Part shown: piece by piece, positions 1 through 7,853 of the stretch
How positions within the stretch are numbered: the first letter of the stretch is position 1
Layout of the letters: each line of letters starts with the position of its first letter
DNA from: Pseudalgibacter ostreae
GTDB lineage: Bacteria; Bacteroidota; Bacteroidia; Flavobacteriales; Flavobacteriaceae
Assembly: GCF_042427585.1 (NCBI RefSeq)
Contig: NZ_JBHMFC010000105.1
Location: 132,775-196,774, forward strand
Direction: 5' to 3'
DNA length: 64,000 nt
Notes under the pieces: model-generated
Database searches by the model: none
What the model was told of the DNA's origin: nothing
What the model saw: the letters and a program-made list of their open reading frames with translations, nothing else
Made by a program: the position numbers and the translations under genes

Positions 1-591
1 CATTTCTTCTTTTAGCGCTTCCACCTTTTTTATATAGGGTTTTGCCTGACCCAACCGTTCTTTAGAGGCTACTTTTAGAGCTGCTTCAAATTGGGAGTAT
101 CGAAATGACATATCATGAAATTTCGGAATAACCTCTGTTAATTGAGAAGCATCAAAATCATCAGTATAGGTTAAGAATTGCCCTAATAATTTTCCGCCTT
201 GATATGCAATTTCTTTACTGGTAACAATTTCATGGGTTACGCTTTTATCTATAAAATACGTTAAGTTCCAATAATTTCCATCTTCGCTTTTATAAAAGGA
301 ATGTCCATCTTTGGTTTTAGCGAAGGCCAATACGCGTCTTTTTTTCTTTTTTTCAGATAAATCATTTAGTTTTTTCTGAATATGACGACTCACCGCCACC
401 TTATTTTCGATAAGTCCTGGAACGTCTTTAAAAACGCCATGATTAATACGTTGCAAAACAAAGTAAGGCTTCTTTCTGGTTATAATAAGATATGTATCAT
501 TAATATGCCCAGATGCTAATTCTTTAAAACTATAAAATTCGCCATCATGTTCAAATTCCTCGAAAATGGTCTTTAATTTCTCTCTTAACAT
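1..591 (-). CDS. Sugar kinase of the APH / N-acetylhexosamine 1-kinase type (C-terminus beyond window)
   Basis: Only the first 197 codons lie in the window; the reading frame stays open to base 1. The start is ATG at 589-591. The N-terminus contains FVLQRINHGVFKDVPGLIEN, typical of the Bacteroidota aminoglycoside-phosphotransferase-like proteins related to N-acetylhexosamine 1-kinase (NahK), which phosphorylate a sugar at C1. The catalytic loop lies outside the window. The upstream pyrophosphorylase gene stops one base before this start (TAATATG), so the two are almost certainly translationally coupled. Together they would convert a free sugar to sugar-1-phosphate and then to an NDP-sugar. 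The substrate is not decided by the sequence; GalNAc or GlcNAc is an inference from the family and from the glycan locus nearby. Confidence 0.72.
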   Translation of the reverse strand, partial: MLREKLKTIFEEFEHDGEFYSFKELASGHINDTYLIITRKKPYFVLQRINHGVFKDVPGLIENKVAVSRHIQKKLNDLSEKKKKRRVLAFAKTKDGHSFYKSEDGNYWNLTYFIDKSVTHEIVTSKEIAYQGGKLLGQFLTYTDDFDASQLTEVIPKFHDMSFRYSQFEAALKVASKERLGQAKPYIKKVEALKEEM

Positions 592-592
592 A

Positions 593-1495
593 TTACCAAA
601 GTTTGGTAGGGTAAACGCCCTGTTCTTTTAATTCTTCTATTGCTTTTTGAACAATTTCTTTATCTTCTTTATAAGTAACCCCAAACCATTTGGCATTAGA
701 TTTCAAAACTTCTACACTAGCTTTTTCTGATTTCAATATCTCATTGACCACAGAAGGAATATAAAACTCTGCTTTTAAATTATCTTTATTAGCCTCTAAG
801 AACGTTTCAAATAAGGATCCGCCAAACTCAAAACACTTAGGCGTAAATCCCCAAAAATTCATGGACACGACCGTTTCACCATCAATAGGGATCATTTTGC
901 CATCGTCATCTTTTCGCTTCAATTCACCATCTATTTTTTCGATATGCGTACGCTCTGTCACATCTACCAAATACCCATCTTCATCTACTTGGCACTCCCC
1001 TCTAGACACATACCCATGATCGGAAACCGTGTTTTTAAGCAAGTAAGCCATCGTATTAAAGTTGTAAGAATTTTTATCTTTTTTCGCTAGAGACTTTGCC
1101 ATAACCTGAAATGCTTCGGCACCGTAAAAATCGTCTGCATTAATAATTGCAAAGTTCTCTGTAACAGCATCTTTCGCCATTAAAAGAGCATGACCTGTAC
1201 CCCAAGGCTTAGTTCTTTCTGAGTTTATGTATTTATCAGGAACACTATCCAATTCCTGATACACATAAGCCACTTCTGCTCTACCTTTTAATTTTTTATT
1301 AAAAATCGCTTTAAAGTCTTCTTCAAAACTCTTTCTAATAATAAAAACAAATTTTCCAAACCCAGCCCTAAGAGCATCGTATAGTGAAAAATCGATAATG
1401 GTATCGCCTTCTGGAGTAAAGGCGTCCATCTGTTTTAACCCCCCATACCTACTTCCCATGCCGGCGGCCAATATTACAAGTGTTGGTTTTTCCAT
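593..1495 (-). CDS. NDP-sugar pyrophosphorylase (nucleotidyltransferase)
   Basis: 300 residues. The N-terminal signature LAAGMGSRYGGLKQMDAF (about residues 9-26) is the nucleotide-binding G-x-G-x-R...K loop of sugar-1-phosphate nucleotidylyltransferases. INADDFYG (about 118-125) supplies the metal-binding Asp pair. The enzyme joins a sugar-1-phosphate to an NTP, releasing pyrophosphate; it has no signal peptide and is cytosolic. It sits one base upstream of the NahK-like kinase and diverges from the LacI gene, with a plausible promoter and two palindromes in between. The exact sugar and nucleotide cannot be read from sequence. RmlA- or GalU-like annotations are possible but fit less well than the kinase-linked family. 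Confidence 0.8.
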   Translation of the reverse strand: MEKPTLVILAAGMGSRYGGLKQMDAFTPEGDTIIDFSLYDALRAGFGKFVFIIRKSFEEDFKAIFNKKLKGRAEVAYVYQELDSVPDKYINSERTKPWGTGHALLMAKDAVTENFAIINADDFYGAEAFQVMAKSLAKKDKNSYNFNTMAYLLKNTVSDHGYVSRGECQVDEDGYLVDVTERTHIEKIDGELKRKDDDGKMIPIDGETVVSMNFWGFTPKCFEFGGSLFETFLEANKDNLKAEFYIPSVVNEILKSEKASVEVLKSNAKWFGVTYKEDKEIVQKAIEELKEQGVYPTKLW

Positions 1496-1586
1496 TTTTT
1501 TGTATTTTATTTTTTATTTAAAAATCAAGATCATCGAGAAGACAAAAACATAATGCCTTATTAACCAGCAGAATAAACAAACAAAA

Positions 1587-1615
1587 CAAAGCTAAAATCA
1601 TTCTACCTCTTACAA
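1587..1615 (-). promoter_or_regulatory. Candidate promoter of the pyrophosphorylase-kinase operon
   Basis: On the minus strand there is TTG (1615-1613), 18 bases, then TAGCTTTG (1594-1587), matching the Bacteroidota -33 TTG / -7 TAnnTTTG pattern. Transcription would begin near 1580, about 85 bases before the ATG at 1495. The palindromes at 1660-1698 lie 45-85 bp upstream. Confidence 0.5.
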
Positions 1616-1659
1616 AAATAGAGAATGTAATTGGATTAAAAAAGGAAAAAGCAAAAATA

Positions 1660-1698
1660 TGTGTTCGAACACACAAAAAATATGTGTTCGATAACATA
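1660..1698. promoter_or_regulatory. Two palindromic operator-like sites in the LacI divergent region
   Basis: The first site (1660-1673) is a perfect 14-bp palindrome, TGTGTTCGAACACA. The second (1681-1698), TATGTGTTCGATAACATA, matches in 7 of 9 arm positions. Both share TATGTGTTCG and have a CpG at the centre, as LacI-family operators do. The centres are 23 bp apart. They lie directly upstream of the LacI promoter and between the divergent genes, so autoregulation plus control of the kinase operon is likely (inference). Confidence 0.65.
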
Positions 1699-1699
1699 G

Positions 1700-1729
1700 T
1701 TGGAAATTTCAATTGCTTTTATATATTTG
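1700..1729 (+). promoter_or_regulatory. Promoter of the LacI-type gene, probably giving a leaderless mRNA
   Basis: TTG (1700-1702), 19 bases, then TATATTTG (1722-1729) is a perfect Bacteroidota promoter. The ATG begins at 1734, only five bases after the -7 element, so transcription should start at or next to the A of the start codon. Confidence 0.65.
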
Positions 1730-1733
1730 TAAC

Positions 1734-2771
1734 ATGTCTAAAAAATATACCATTCGTGATATTGCCGAGCTAGCAGGTGTTTCTAAAGGCACAGTAGATC
1801 GTGTTTTACATAAAAGAGGGAAAGTTTCGGAAACGGCCCTAAAAAAAGTAACACAAGTACTAAATGAAATAGACTACCACCCCAACCTTATTGCCCGAAA
1901 TTTAAAAAACAATAAGGCATATACCATTTATGTGTTACTTCCAGACCCTAATGAAGATCCTTATTGGGAATCTTGTTTAGAAGGTATTGATACGGTAATG
2001 GTAGAATTTGGTGCTTTTGGTATTAATATACAACAATTATACTTTAGCCCTACAAACACCCAATCTTTTTTAGATGCTAATGCCTTTATACAACGTGCCG
2101 CGCCAGATGGAGTACTTCTAGCGCCCTTATTTTTTAAAGAGGCAAGAATTGTTTTGCAACACTATGACACCTTAGGCATTACGGTTTTAACATTTAACAA
2201 CGCCATTAAGTCTACCACCACAAAAAGTTTTATTGGTCAAGATCTGTATCAAAGTGGGCGCGTTGCTGCTAAATTAATGCACAGCATTACCGATCATGGA
2301 GATATTGCCATACTTCATATTGATGAAAAGTATAAAAATGCGGTATTTATGCAAGAAAAAGAGAAAGGATTTAGAAGTTACTTTAAAGCATGCCCGGATT
2401 ACAATGTTTTAAAGTGCAAATTGAAACATCCTGATTTTGAACTGGTACTTAACAGTTTTATAAAAGACCATCCTAATTTAAAAGGAATTTTTGTTACCAC
2501 CTCCAAAACCTATCAAGTGGCAGATTTTATCAAAAAAAACCTTTACAATCATATCGCGCTGGTAGGCTATGATTTGTTAAATGAGAATGTAGCACATTTA
2601 AAAGCTGGTACTATAGATTTCTTGATCCATCAAAACCCGAAACAACAGGCATATTTTGGGTTGAAATTTTTAGTGGAGTATTTTCTCTTTGAAAAGGAAA
2701 TTCCAAGTCAATTATTACTGCCAATAGATATCGTTAATTCTGAAAACGTAAATCCGTTTATGAGACATTAA
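1734..2771 (+). CDS. LacI-family transcriptional regulator
   Basis: 345 residues from ATG 1734. An upstream TTG at 1713 is also in frame but would lie inside the promoter. The N-terminal helix-turn-helix reads YTIRDIAELAGVSKGTVDRV, followed by the hinge region HPNLIARNLK. The remainder is a periplasmic-binding-protein-like sugar sensor; GYDLLNENV near residue 275 is typical of its last lobe. The VDRVLH variant of the recognition helix marks a subfamily common in Bacteroidota. It diverges from the kinase/pyrophosphorylase pair, which it probably controls together with itself through the palindromes at 1660-1698. The inducer is unknown. A strong terminator follows. Confidence 0.88.
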   Translation: MSKKYTIRDIAELAGVSKGTVDRVLHKRGKVSETALKKVTQVLNEIDYHPNLIARNLKNNKAYTIYVLLPDPNEDPYWESCLEGIDTVMVEFGAFGINIQQLYFSPTNTQSFLDANAFIQRAAPDGVLLAPLFFKEARIVLQHYDTLGITVLTFNNAIKSTTTKSFIGQDLYQSGRVAAKLMHSITDHGDIAILHIDEKYKNAVFMQEKEKGFRSYFKACPDYNVLKCKLKHPDFELVLNSFIKDHPNLKGIFVTTSKTYQVADFIKKNLYNHIALVGYDLLNENVAHLKAGTIDFLIHQNPKQQAYFGLKFLVEYFLFEKEIPSQLLLPIDIVNSENVNPFMRH

Positions 2772-2799
2772 CGTTTAGTATAAAAGAAATAGGTTAATA

Positions 2800-2835
2800 A
2801 ATAAGCCCGTACTAATGGGTTAGTACGGGCTTATT
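2800..2835 (+). terminator. Rho-independent terminator after the LacI gene
   Basis: A perfect 16-bp stem (2800-2815 with 2820-2835) containing AGCCCGTAC closes a TGGG loop, and TTTAATTTGTTTT follows. Confidence 0.88.
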
Positions 2836-3170
2836 TAATTTGTTTTATATACCGCTAAACGAATACTCCCGAGCACTCGGAAACCTTCTTAATAATTTAA
2901 AACAAGTTGCTTTTTGTAAAAGTAATAGATTTACCAATTTACAGCTAAATTTAAAATTATGTTTAAAAAAAGTAGCCCTATTATGAACGTGCCTTTATTT
3001 AGCTTTGGTTATTGCAAGACGAATACTTAGTTAGTTTGTATTTCTCTCGTTTGATTCCATATTTTGGAATTCCATTGCATATTTAATTTTTGAAATTTAA
3101 TTCGAATTTTTATCGTACTCATAAGTAAATTTAGCTTTTAAAAGCTTTCCGTTTTCTTTCAATCAAGTGA
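2836..3170. other. Intergenic stretch, no gene seen
   Basis: AT-rich sequence between the LacI terminator and the end of the PUL. No convincing open frame, RNA or clear hairpin was found. It marks the boundary between the two gene sets. Confidence 0.5.
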
Positions 3171-3830
3171 TTATAGTTTAACCTCTTCCAACTGTAAGAG
3201 CCCAAAAGAAGTTGAAGTATGAAAGTCTGGAGTTTCTGTGTTTGGATCTACCCAAGTAATCCAAGTAGGCTCATAGTTTCCGTTTTCCTGTTTATTGTAT
3301 TTTGCTCTATAAATACCCGTTTCAATAGTGCCCTCTTTTAAAAGGTTCTTTTTAATTAATGAAGCTACACTAATGGCTATCTCAACGGTAAAAAAATCGT
3401 TTTGAATATCCGATTTAATTGAGATATCTGCTTCAGGCCATTTCCAATTAAAATCAAATACTCTATTAGGTTTCGCTTTAAAATCCATCAAACGAGGTGA
3501 AGGGTCTATTTCTAAACAATAATAAGGATCCAATTGCTTGTTCGACCTAAAAAAAAGCTCTACTCTATCTGAATTATTAATGCTTTTTACTGTATTATCT
3601 GCAGTATCTATATGGATATCAGAATCTTGAACTTTAAAACAAAAAAACACATATGTACCATCCCATAAGGCTTTAAATTCTATTTCCTTTATGTTTTCGT
3701 CATCCCACGGAGAGCAAAAATCTGTTAAACCTGTCGCTTTTTCCCAAAGAGGGTGATCGGCCTTACCATTGATCTTTAGATGATTTTCATCAATTTTTTT
3801 AACCCTATACTTTTTTAACTTCGAGTTCAA
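3171..3830 (-). CDS. CBM9-like carbohydrate-binding protein without signal peptide
   Basis: 219 residues. The start codon is TTG (3830-3828); no in-frame ATG exists upstream before a stop, and the opening KKYRVKKI resembles the N-terminus of family members, so the protein is probably full length. The pattern ADHPLWEKA, WDDENIKEIEFKALWDGTYVFF in parts, and SDRVELFF is that of CBM9/DOMON-like beta-sandwich domains that bind sugars in polysaccharide loci. No signal peptide, lipobox or transmembrane segment is visible, which is unusual for a protein expected to meet extracellular glycan. It is the last gene of the PUL, 59 bases after the YesU-like gene. No catalytic function is claimed. Confidence 0.65.
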   Translation of the reverse strand: MNSKLKKYRVKKIDENHLKINGKADHPLWEKATGLTDFCSPWDDENIKEIEFKALWDGTYVFFCFKVQDSDIHIDTADNTVKSINNSDRVELFFRSNKQLDPYYCLEIDPSPRLMDFKAKPNRVFDFNWKWPEADISIKSDIQNDFFTVEIAISVASLIKKNLLKEGTIETGIYRAKYNKQENGNYEPTWITWVDPNTETPDFHTSTSFGLLQLEEVKL

Positions 3831-3889
3831 TTGTCTTGCTTTTTTTTACTGTTAATACTGAATTAAATATTTTAAATATGCTTTAGCTG

Positions 3890-4582
3890 TTAATGTAATT
3901 TGATTACCTTGAAATTCTCTATTTCCATGTGGTTGTTTACGGTTCTAAATCCAAAATAACCATTCGTGTATGGGTTTTGGTCGTTTATTTCAAAAACAAC
4001 AACGCCATCTCTACTATAACTTGTGTAGTTCTTTTTTACCAAAATTTCGATATGCATTTTTTTATTAGCCACAATCATAAATGCCTTATCTGTTAAATCG
4101 TGTTCTGGCCGTAATGGCCTATCTAAATTCCCATCATATCGCCTAAATCTGGTTTTGGAATTATGATGCCCTCCATAACCTACATAGTACAATTTTAAAT
4201 GATGATAGTTTGGAAAATGGCCTGCACGATGCTCAGATTCTTTAAAAAAATCTTTAGGGTTTCTAGGGTCGTTTGCCATCCAAAAACAATTCATATCTGA
4301 AACTCTATCGTAGAGGCCATTATGGTCTATAATGGTAATATCGTATTCAATTTTAATATGCCCTTCTAGCTTATGTTTAAACCAAACTGTACAGCCTTTA
4401 GCATCTATCACTTCCATTTTTCCATTAGCAACTTCCACTTGGCCTTTGGGTTGTTGTTCTACAACCCAATTTGCGCTGTGACTTAAAACATCATCGTACA
4501 AGATTGTTGCTGAATTTTGGCAAGCACTAAAATATAAAAAAGTAATTAAAAATAAGATTTTAAATCCGTTTATCTTTTTCAT
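3890..4582 (-). CDS. Lipoprotein of the YesU / DUF6250-like beta-sandwich type
   Basis: 230 residues. The N-terminus is a lipoprotein signal ending in YFSAC, with Cys21 as the lipidation site. The mature part is a single beta-rich domain with MNCFWMAND, YYVGYGG and the closing YFGFRTVNNHMEIENFKV, which resembles concanavalin-fold proteins named YesU or DUF6250 in polysaccharide-degrading clusters. A catalytic role has not been assigned here; it may bind or cleave a product of the locus. It lies 11 bases after a sulfatase and shares its operon. The family name is from memory of conserved patterns and should be treated as approximate. Confidence 0.5.
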   Translation of the reverse strand: MKKINGFKILFLITFLYFSACQNSATILYDDVLSHSANWVVEQQPKGQVEVANGKMEVIDAKGCTVWFKHKLEGHIKIEYDITIIDHNGLYDRVSDMNCFWMANDPRNPKDFFKESEHRAGHFPNYHHLKLYYVGYGGHHNSKTRFRRYDGNLDRPLRPEHDLTDKAFMIVANKKMHIEILVKKNYTSYSRDGVVVFEINDQNPYTNGYFGFRTVNNHMEIENFKVIKLH

Positions 4583-4593
4583 TGTGTTATAAT

Positions 4594-6027
4594 TTATGGC
4601 ACTTCCTTAAAAGCACTATTTATTGTGGCTTTATTAGCATTAACAGCCTCCTGGAGATCACGCAATCTTTTTCTAAGGGTCTTTACTTTTTCAGGGTTTT
4701 GCAATGCCAGATTATGAGTTTCTGATATATCATCAGATAAATTGTATAGCTCTACGGTGTTTGCTTCATAAAACTCAATTAATTTCCAGTCCCCTTGCCT
4801 GATGGCTGCTCCGGGTGTCCATCCACTGGCATGGTAATGAGGATAATGCCAAAAAATATCTTTTCTGTCCAAACTATTCTCTGTAAACAAAGGGCTTAAA
4901 TCCACACCATCTATTTGTAAGGAGGGGTTTAATGCCACCTGGGTTTGGGTTAAAATCGTTGGAAAAAAATCATGACTAATTACAGGTTCTGAAACCACTC
5001 TACCACCTGCTTTATAATACGCTGGCTTTATTAGTAGCGGCACACGCACTCCACCTTCATAAAGCCAACCTTTACCAGCTCTTAATGGATGTACGGCTGT
5101 GGGTTTTTGATAATTAAGCCCTTCTTTTATCGTGGTTAGTCCGCCATTATCTGAAGTAAAAATAATGGTGGTATTATCATAAAGGCCTTCCTTTTTTAAT
5201 TTATCAATTAATCTTCCAACATTTTCATCAAGAGCATACACCATGGAGGCATATTCTGGGTTGTTTTGAACGACCCTAGTAATGGCATGTCCCTCTCTTT
5301 TTTCGGTAGTTACCAAGCTATCCATGGTTTTTAGTTTTTCTCTAAACCTAGTGACATGGCGTTTATTTGCTTGTATAGGAGTGTGCACCGTATAATAAGA
5401 TACATATAATAAAAACGGTTTATCCTGAATAGTATCTAAAAACTTGATAGACTCATCGGTTAGCCTGTCCGTTAAAAACTCGTTTTTAGGCCCGTCGGTT
5501 AAATACGGGTTTTTATATGGAGAATAGTACCCTCCTGGCGGCTGTCCCATATGGTATCCACCAAGATTTACATCAAAACCTTGATTGTCGGGTAAAAAAC
5601 CTTCATCTCCTATATGCCATTTTCCAGCAAAAAAAGTACTGTATCCGTTCGATTTTAAAACTTCAGCAAAAGTAGTTTCATGCAACGGCAGTTCATGCAA
5701 ATCTTGAGGGCCTAGCAACCTCATGTCTTGATTGTCGTCACCAGGAATCCAATCGGTAATATTGATATGTGCAGGGTGTTTCCCTGTTAAAATGGATGCC
5801 CGAGTAGGCGAACATATAGACGCAGAAGCATAGGCATCTGTAAACTGGATACTCGTGTTACTTAAAGCATCAATATGGGGTGTTTCGTAAAATGTGCTGC
5901 CGGAATAGCCCAAATCGGTCCAGCCTAGATCATCGACCAGAATAAAAACGACATTTTGCCTTTTTTCTTTCTCTTTACAAGAAAAAATCGACAAAATAAA
6001 AATCAGTAAAAGCATCTTGTTTTGCAT
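4594..6027 (-). CDS. Formylglycine-dependent sulfatase, lipoprotein (S1 family)
   Basis: 477 residues. A signal peptide with lipobox FSC17 suggests membrane anchoring. The sulfatase signature CSPTRASILTG starts at Cys72, the residue converted to formylglycine by a separate maturase that is not in this window. VDDLGWTDLG (about 31-40) gives the calcium-binding Asp pair, GKWHIG (about 135-140) the active-site Lys/His, and TSDNGG (about 292-297) the second metal site. It would remove a sulfate ester from an oligosaccharide in the periplasm or at the membrane. The layout resembles subfamily S1_16, but substrate position is not readable. It is the last of three sulfatases in a row, 138 bases after the previous one. 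Confidence 0.85.
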   Translation of the reverse strand: MQNKMLLLIFILSIFSCKEKEKRQNVVFILVDDLGWTDLGYSGSTFYETPHIDALSNTSIQFTDAYASASICSPTRASILTGKHPAHINITDWIPGDDNQDMRLLGPQDLHELPLHETTFAEVLKSNGYSTFFAGKWHIGDEGFLPDNQGFDVNLGGYHMGQPPGGYYSPYKNPYLTDGPKNEFLTDRLTDESIKFLDTIQDKPFLLYVSYYTVHTPIQANKRHVTRFREKLKTMDSLVTTEKREGHAITRVVQNNPEYASMVYALDENVGRLIDKLKKEGLYDNTTIIFTSDNGGLTTIKEGLNYQKPTAVHPLRAGKGWLYEGGVRVPLLIKPAYYKAGGRVVSEPVISHDFFPTILTQTQVALNPSLQIDGVDLSPLFTENSLDRKDIFWHYPHYHASGWTPGAAIRQGDWKLIEFYEANTVELYNLSDDISETHNLALQNPEKVKTLRKRLRDLQEAVNANKATINSAFKEVP

Positions 6028-6165
6028 CTTGTTTTTTTTTGTGACAGCCTAAATTAAAAGTTACATCTGCGTGTATACCTCAAAATATTACACATAGAAT
6101 TGTTGATTTAAAAGGAGTGCTTTTTACAAAACTCCATATTTCTTTAATGTGCCTGACCAAAAGGG

Positions 6166-7764
6166 TTAATTTAGCTCGACTTCATGTTTGTTGGTAAAAC
6201 CATCCTTTTTTAAGTTTACTAATTTCTCTCTTAAATCTTTTACTTTTTCAGGAAATTTTTCCGCAAGGTTGTTTTTCTCGTTTGGATCGTTTTTTAAATC
6301 GTAAAGCTGTGGTTCCATTTGAAACCCTGTTTCTATAATAGGTCCCCAAGGTACATATTTTGGTCCCTCTAATGGCTCTATATACTTCCAATGCCCTTCA
6401 AGAAAAGACAAAGGCCCCATAAAACTTTCTTGTACCAACGACGTTCTTCCAATCTTATCATCCCCTAACAAAACACTTAACCTGTCTTGGCTATCAATCA
6501 CATCGTTTCCAAGCTTCTCAACTCCTATAAGTTTTGCAAAAGACCGCAGAAAATCTACTTGGCTAAACAAGGCATTAGAAACCATTCCTTTGTTATTACC
6601 ATCTGGCCATCGTATAATTAATGGAATTTTGCTTCCTCCGTCGTAAGCGCTATATTTCCCTCCACGCATACCTCCTGTGGGTTGGTGATCACCTAATAGT
6701 TCTCGTGCACGATCATGATATCCATCATCGATTACCGGGCCATTATCACTAGAAAAAACAACGATTGTATTATCCAGAAGATTTTGATCTTTCAATTCTT
6801 CCATAATTTGCTTTACCGTCCAATCTAACTGCAAAATAACATCGCCTCTAGCCCCCATGCTACTTTTCCCTTGAAACATTTTATTCGCTACTCTTGGCAC
6901 ATGGATATCGTGTGTAGAAAGCATTAAAAAAAAAGGCTGGTTAGTATGTGCTTGAATAAATTTTTTAGATTTATCCACCAACTCCATAGGGATGGTTTCA
7001 TCATCCCATAAAGCAGCTTTTCCTCCTTCCATATAACCAATTCTACTAATACCATTTACAATGGTGTTATTATGGCCCTGTGATGGTTTTAAGCTTAACT
7101 GTTCTGGGTTTTCTTTTCCTGTGGGCCAATCTCCTATTTTTTCTTTATAATTAACGTTAATAGGATCATTAGGATCTAAATTTACAATGTGATGGTTCTC
7201 AACAAAAACACAAGGCACTCGATCGCCAGTTGCAGGTATGAGATAGGAATAATCAAAACCGACTTCCAGTGGTCCCGGTGCTATTTTTCCGTTCCAATCC
7301 GGACCATCTTCACCTCCTAATCCTAAATGCCATTTCCCTACAATACCTGTTTTATAACCTGCGGTTTTAAGCATGCCTGGTAAAGTGGTTCTAGCGGTAT
7401 CAATCAATAAAGATTGATCTCCTTTTGCAACACCAGTACCTTTTTTTCTCCAAGCATAATCTCCCGTTAATAAAGAATACCTAGAAGGTGTACATGTGGC
7501 AGCCGTGGCATATGCATTATGAAATGCAATCCCTTCGTTTGCCAAAGCATCTATAGCAGGGGTTTCAATACTAGTAGCCCCAAAACTACTAATATCTCCA
7601 TAGCCAAGATCATCGGTGTAAATTAAAACGATATTTGGTTTTTGTTGTTCCTCTTTAGAAATGTTTGCAGTATCTCTATTTTCTGAAGTTTTGTTTTTAC
7701 AGCCGATTAGCGTATAAATAAGTAAAAAACTCAATACTAACGTATAATTTTTAAAATTGATCAT
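6166..7764 (-). CDS. Formylglycine-dependent sulfatase, lipoprotein (possibly S1_15-like)
   Basis: 532 residues from ATG 7764, chosen because it places the lipoprotein signal (ending LIGC22) directly at the N-terminus; ATG 7800 adds 12 residues. CTPSRYSLLTG begins at Cys91, the formylglycine site. TDDLGYGD supplies the calcium ligands, and GKWHLG and SSDNGP the other active-site parts. Its long insertions resemble subfamily S1_15, which contains N-acetylgalactosamine-6-sulfatases acting on chondroitin in Bacteroides; that assignment is tentative. It lies 89 bases after the upstream sulfatase and forms part of the desulfation set of the locus. Confidence 0.83.
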   Translation of the reverse strand: MINFKNYTLVLSFLLIYTLIGCKNKTSENRDTANISKEEQQKPNIVLIYTDDLGYGDISSFGATSIETPAIDALANEGIAFHNAYATAATCTPSRYSLLTGDYAWRKKGTGVAKGDQSLLIDTARTTLPGMLKTAGYKTGIVGKWHLGLGGEDGPDWNGKIAPGPLEVGFDYSYLIPATGDRVPCVFVENHHIVNLDPNDPINVNYKEKIGDWPTGKENPEQLSLKPSQGHNNTIVNGISRIGYMEGGKAALWDDETIPMELVDKSKKFIQAHTNQPFFLMLSTHDIHVPRVANKMFQGKSSMGARGDVILQLDWTVKQIMEELKDQNLLDNTIVVFSSDNGPVIDDGYHDRARELLGDHQPTGGMRGGKYSAYDGGSKIPLIIRWPDGNNKGMVSNALFSQVDFLRSFAKLIGVEKLGNDVIDSQDRLSVLLGDDKIGRTSLVQESFMGPLSFLEGHWKYIEPLEGPKYVPWGPIIETGFQMEPQLYDLKNDPNEKNNLAEKFPEKVKDLREKLVNLKKDGFTNKHEVELN

Positions 7765-7853
7765 GGCTTTTATAATTTTATTTTTTTTGGTGATTAACAA
7801 ATTAGGGTCTTGTTTAATCTTGATAGCAACATTTTGGATTAAAGCTACCTATA

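Noticed and set aside
1518..1712. 64-codon frame on the minus strand in the LacI intergenic region
   Set aside because: It overlaps the operators and promoters and has no family resemblance.
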